From positions 124,001-188,000 of the forward strand of contig NZ_QXQA01000005.1 in the NCBI RefSeq assembly GCF_003583765.1: a DNA stretch of 64,000 nt. Direction: 5' to 3'. Origin of the DNA: Paenibacillus nanensis (GTDB lineage: Bacteria > Bacillota > Bacilli > Paenibacillales > Paenibacillaceae). The position numbers and the translations under genes are program-made. The notes beneath the pieces were generated by a model that was given only the letters and a program-made list of their open reading frames with translations, was not told where the DNA came from and ran no database searches. Shown here one piece after another: positions 63,101-64,000 of this stretch (the first letter of the stretch is position 1; the number at the start of each line of letters is the position of its first letter).

Positions 63101-64000
63101 TCAATCAGTTTAGAATAGGTTCCATCGTGTTTCTCGTCGTAATAGACCTTTATCGTATGCTTTGTAATATTGTCGCCATCGGTACTTACTCCCTCATACA
63201 TGAGAGAAAGCGGCTCCCCCCTAGCTATTTCGCTAGAATACGGATGCATGATAACCGCTGGAGCATAATCTTCAAGCACGCTAAATGGCAAAACATACGG
63301 ATCGGACGTTCTGCCTAAAGCATTCGTAACCCTCAATGTAACCTGATACTCGCCCGCATTTTTGTAGAGAAAGACCTTTGAATCCTTCGTGTCCGTCCGC
63401 ATCTTTCTGTCGCTGTCTGTTCCATCCAGCGCTGTCCAAGTCCATTCAGCATCGACTATCGGGTAGACAGCTTGTACAAACGGATCGTTGGCATTCGGAT
63501 CATAAGAAGTGTTTTCGATAGACATTTTCCTATTTTCCTTGAATGTGCCGCCATACAACTTGAACTGCGCTCTTGGCTTCGTATCATGGACGTTCACAAT
63601 TCGATACGTGTCACATTCCTCCGTCCACTCCCATGGAACATCTTTTGGCGTCCATTTAACGGCCACTGTTCTCAGACCGTCAGCGTCATCACCGAATACG
63701 TACTTGCCCGTCCAAAACTTTTCGGGATCAACCGGCACGCCATCAACCGCTACCTCTCTTATGACAACCCTCGATAAGTCGGTGTTGTCCCAAACCCCTT
63801 CAAATGGCACGATATCAAAGGCATCGTCAGGAATATCGAAGCTACAAACCAAAGGCGGCGTTGTCGGTTTAGGGGTTGCTGATGGCTTTGGTGTTGCTGT
63901 TGGGGTAGGCGTAGAGGTTGGTTCATCGTCATCTTCTGTTGGGGGTGGTGGATCTCCAGTAAACGTTATGGTATAGGTGTCTGAATCCGAGCTAAATACC
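60133..64000 (-). CDS. Large PKD-type surface protein, 5' end outside the window
   Basis: The frame is open from the window edge to the stop at 60133, at least 1288 aa. It begins here with a Thr/Pro/Asp-rich linker (PTEDDDEPTSTPTPTATPKP), continues with several beta-rich modules resembling PKD/Ig-like domains, and ends with a clear PKD-like domain (NRPPEADFDWSP ... GDTVTFKSIVSDLDNDTLAA) and a further domain (HIAGQVLHTELWNEHRQEYN). A middle part has repeated Cys (CGTL, CKYTD, CGCY). No sortase motif or anchor in the visible part. Function unknown; likely an extracellular adhesin or structural protein. Confidence 0.78.
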   Translation of the reverse strand, partial: VFSSDSDTYTITFTGDPPPPTEDDDEPTSTPTPTATPKPSATPKPTTPPLVCSFDIPDDAFDIVPFEGVWDNTDLSRVVIREVAVDGVPVDPEKFWTGKYVFGDDADGLRTVAVKWTPKDVPWEWTEECDTYRIVNVHDTKPRAQFKLYGGTFKENRKMSIENTSYDPNANDPFVQAVYPIVDAEWTWTALDGTDSDRKMRTDTKDSKVFLYKNAGEYQVTLRVTNALGRTSDPYVLPFSVLEDYAPAVIMHPYSSEIARGEPLSLMYEGVSTDGDNITKHTIKVYYDEKHDGTYSKLIDTFNAPISEYIPSLSALGNYRIISTVEEEFGQETLSEFITGADKRKTTQQFEFMIDNYIPYSDITTDIPSVMQQVDIGILLDKNLEVSKLDYVNSNGVGINNLFRYQGIDPSIKVWDMHTYTRSQAASTAVNTGRVIPPETTEYCAEGYCGTLKRDDYQDNGGYFDRGYNQKVVDVPGYWKPWCKYTDSYGRPWSHAPPCDDPKNATSEWVEPIYRDEWVPVIVWESNYWGYYSGLIYKDVRQPFINPFVRTAADRYLVYISDSSINELSDFNMVKGLSDAKIILVGSEAIKSMSNYDHYISGSLPIEEVINQVVDYIASHNPPTASQTVLMNESFKMITDESDPEKDAIVQRQIMYVHNPNYYDNPMGKATFAAEEYNPAAWTSETLRTSFSLPGEYTVYRRVKDQPSIDPKLAKYSYWSNEAKTVIKVHRKPIALAELDWTYDTSCGCYNTKWIDKSYDLDHNVTDTVNRGIVDRKIKYTVGGVTYYQIPDKLAPGNYQLEYVVKDVEGVWSDPFTMNFNLTASPPVQLKGKLKSKLSVFSVNSIPHGEQLTLYDIWTRYPYSTSLEIQMTDSKGGTSYPTGGIYDYSWPKEVKYYTGTKKGNDIYWAPEDLTLPTTMLDGDYFVKLKAKGLTSKEDTQVMLPFKVFTPINLESSFPDVVYIGESYKFTATTTKYPTQAIARLASPYFGGDFTGFFLTGTTTSANGIGSKSWESASFTIPESWLGDFQLTINAYLPGKWETWTHTFKVMRKPTNRPPEADFDWSPKPVYEGDTVTFKSIVSDLDNDTLAAEYELTSPSGVKTKTNYSFNNPYPGTGPVHRLVEPGTWRMKLTVNDGKAPPVIVEKAVTVRPLHIAGQVLHTELWNEHRQEYNRKKSGNAESPRGYGVFWAGEKFVLHADTSSTGSSTRTNRVEAAFGEYSVVLTASDASKTSWNGELWDESFEASLQDGPATFTFKAYYSNGTVKTTNVTIEIRGDASQIIGVHRVQ

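Overview
The window looks like a chromosomal segment of a spore-forming, low-to-mid GC Gram-positive bacterium of the Paenibacillaceae (Paenibacillus or a close relative). Pointers are sporulation genes (an SspH-type spore protein, a CmpA-like peptide, a KapB homologue, a KinB-like sensor kinase, a YheC/YheD ATP-grasp protein), strong AGGAGG ribosome sites with frequent TTG/GTG starts, and a block sprT - cmpA - tex next to an Asn-Ser-Glu-Lys-Leu tRNA cluster that resembles the ydcI/cmpA/ydcK/trnS region of Bacillus subtilis as I recall it. No phage, insertion sequence, rRNA or CRISPR was seen.

Layout. 1-5 kb: exported cell-surface proteins (NodB deacetylase, LysM-3D protein, CAP protein) and a two-gene sugar oxidoreductase/isomerase operon. 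5-8 kb: MFS transporter, a TetR regulator and a metallo-hydrolase whose promoter carries two palindromic operators. 8-11 kb: ATP-grasp coat-type protein and hflK-hflC. 11-16.4 kb: five tRNAs in two transcription units, sprT, cmpA, nitroreductase, tex. 16.4-22 kb: hydrolase/thioredoxin-like/DedA group, sspH, cardiolipin synthase, UDP-glucose dehydrogenase. 22-26.7 kb: M23 peptidase plus bactofilin, an ABC exporter, a nucleotidyltransferase. 27-36.5 kb: gltB, a GDSL esterase, kapB, an MGDG-synthase-type glycosyltransferase and malic enzyme. 36.5-50 kb: transporters, an SH3-NlpC/P60 hydrolase, a YkpA/YbiT-like ABC-F protein, a CvfC/YpgR-like HEAT protein, a transglutaminase, KDPG aldolase and mutY. 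50-58.5 kb: cytochrome c lipoprotein, acpS, nadE, bacilliredoxin, sensor kinase, lipase and a BaiN-like flavoprotein. 58.5-64 kb: a repeat array, a nuclease-like gene and the 3' part of a very large PKD-type surface protein running off the window.

The most unusual content is two tandem arrays with a 51-bp period (51279-51942, with 12 complete units, and 58581-59396, with 16 units and no indel). Although diverged, both are built from the same unit: a 9-bp stem with a 5-nt T-rich loop plus a roughly 28-bp spacer, and stem positions change in a compensating way between copies. The second array begins at the base after the stop codon of a gene whose product looks like a DUF559/VSR-type PD-(D/E)XK nuclease fused to a winged helix. 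This array/nuclease pair is the best candidate for an undescribed element; its function is not evident from the sequence.

Most remaining genes are ordinary housekeeping, envelope and sporulation functions. All functional calls rest on reading motifs and remembered family features, not on database searches.
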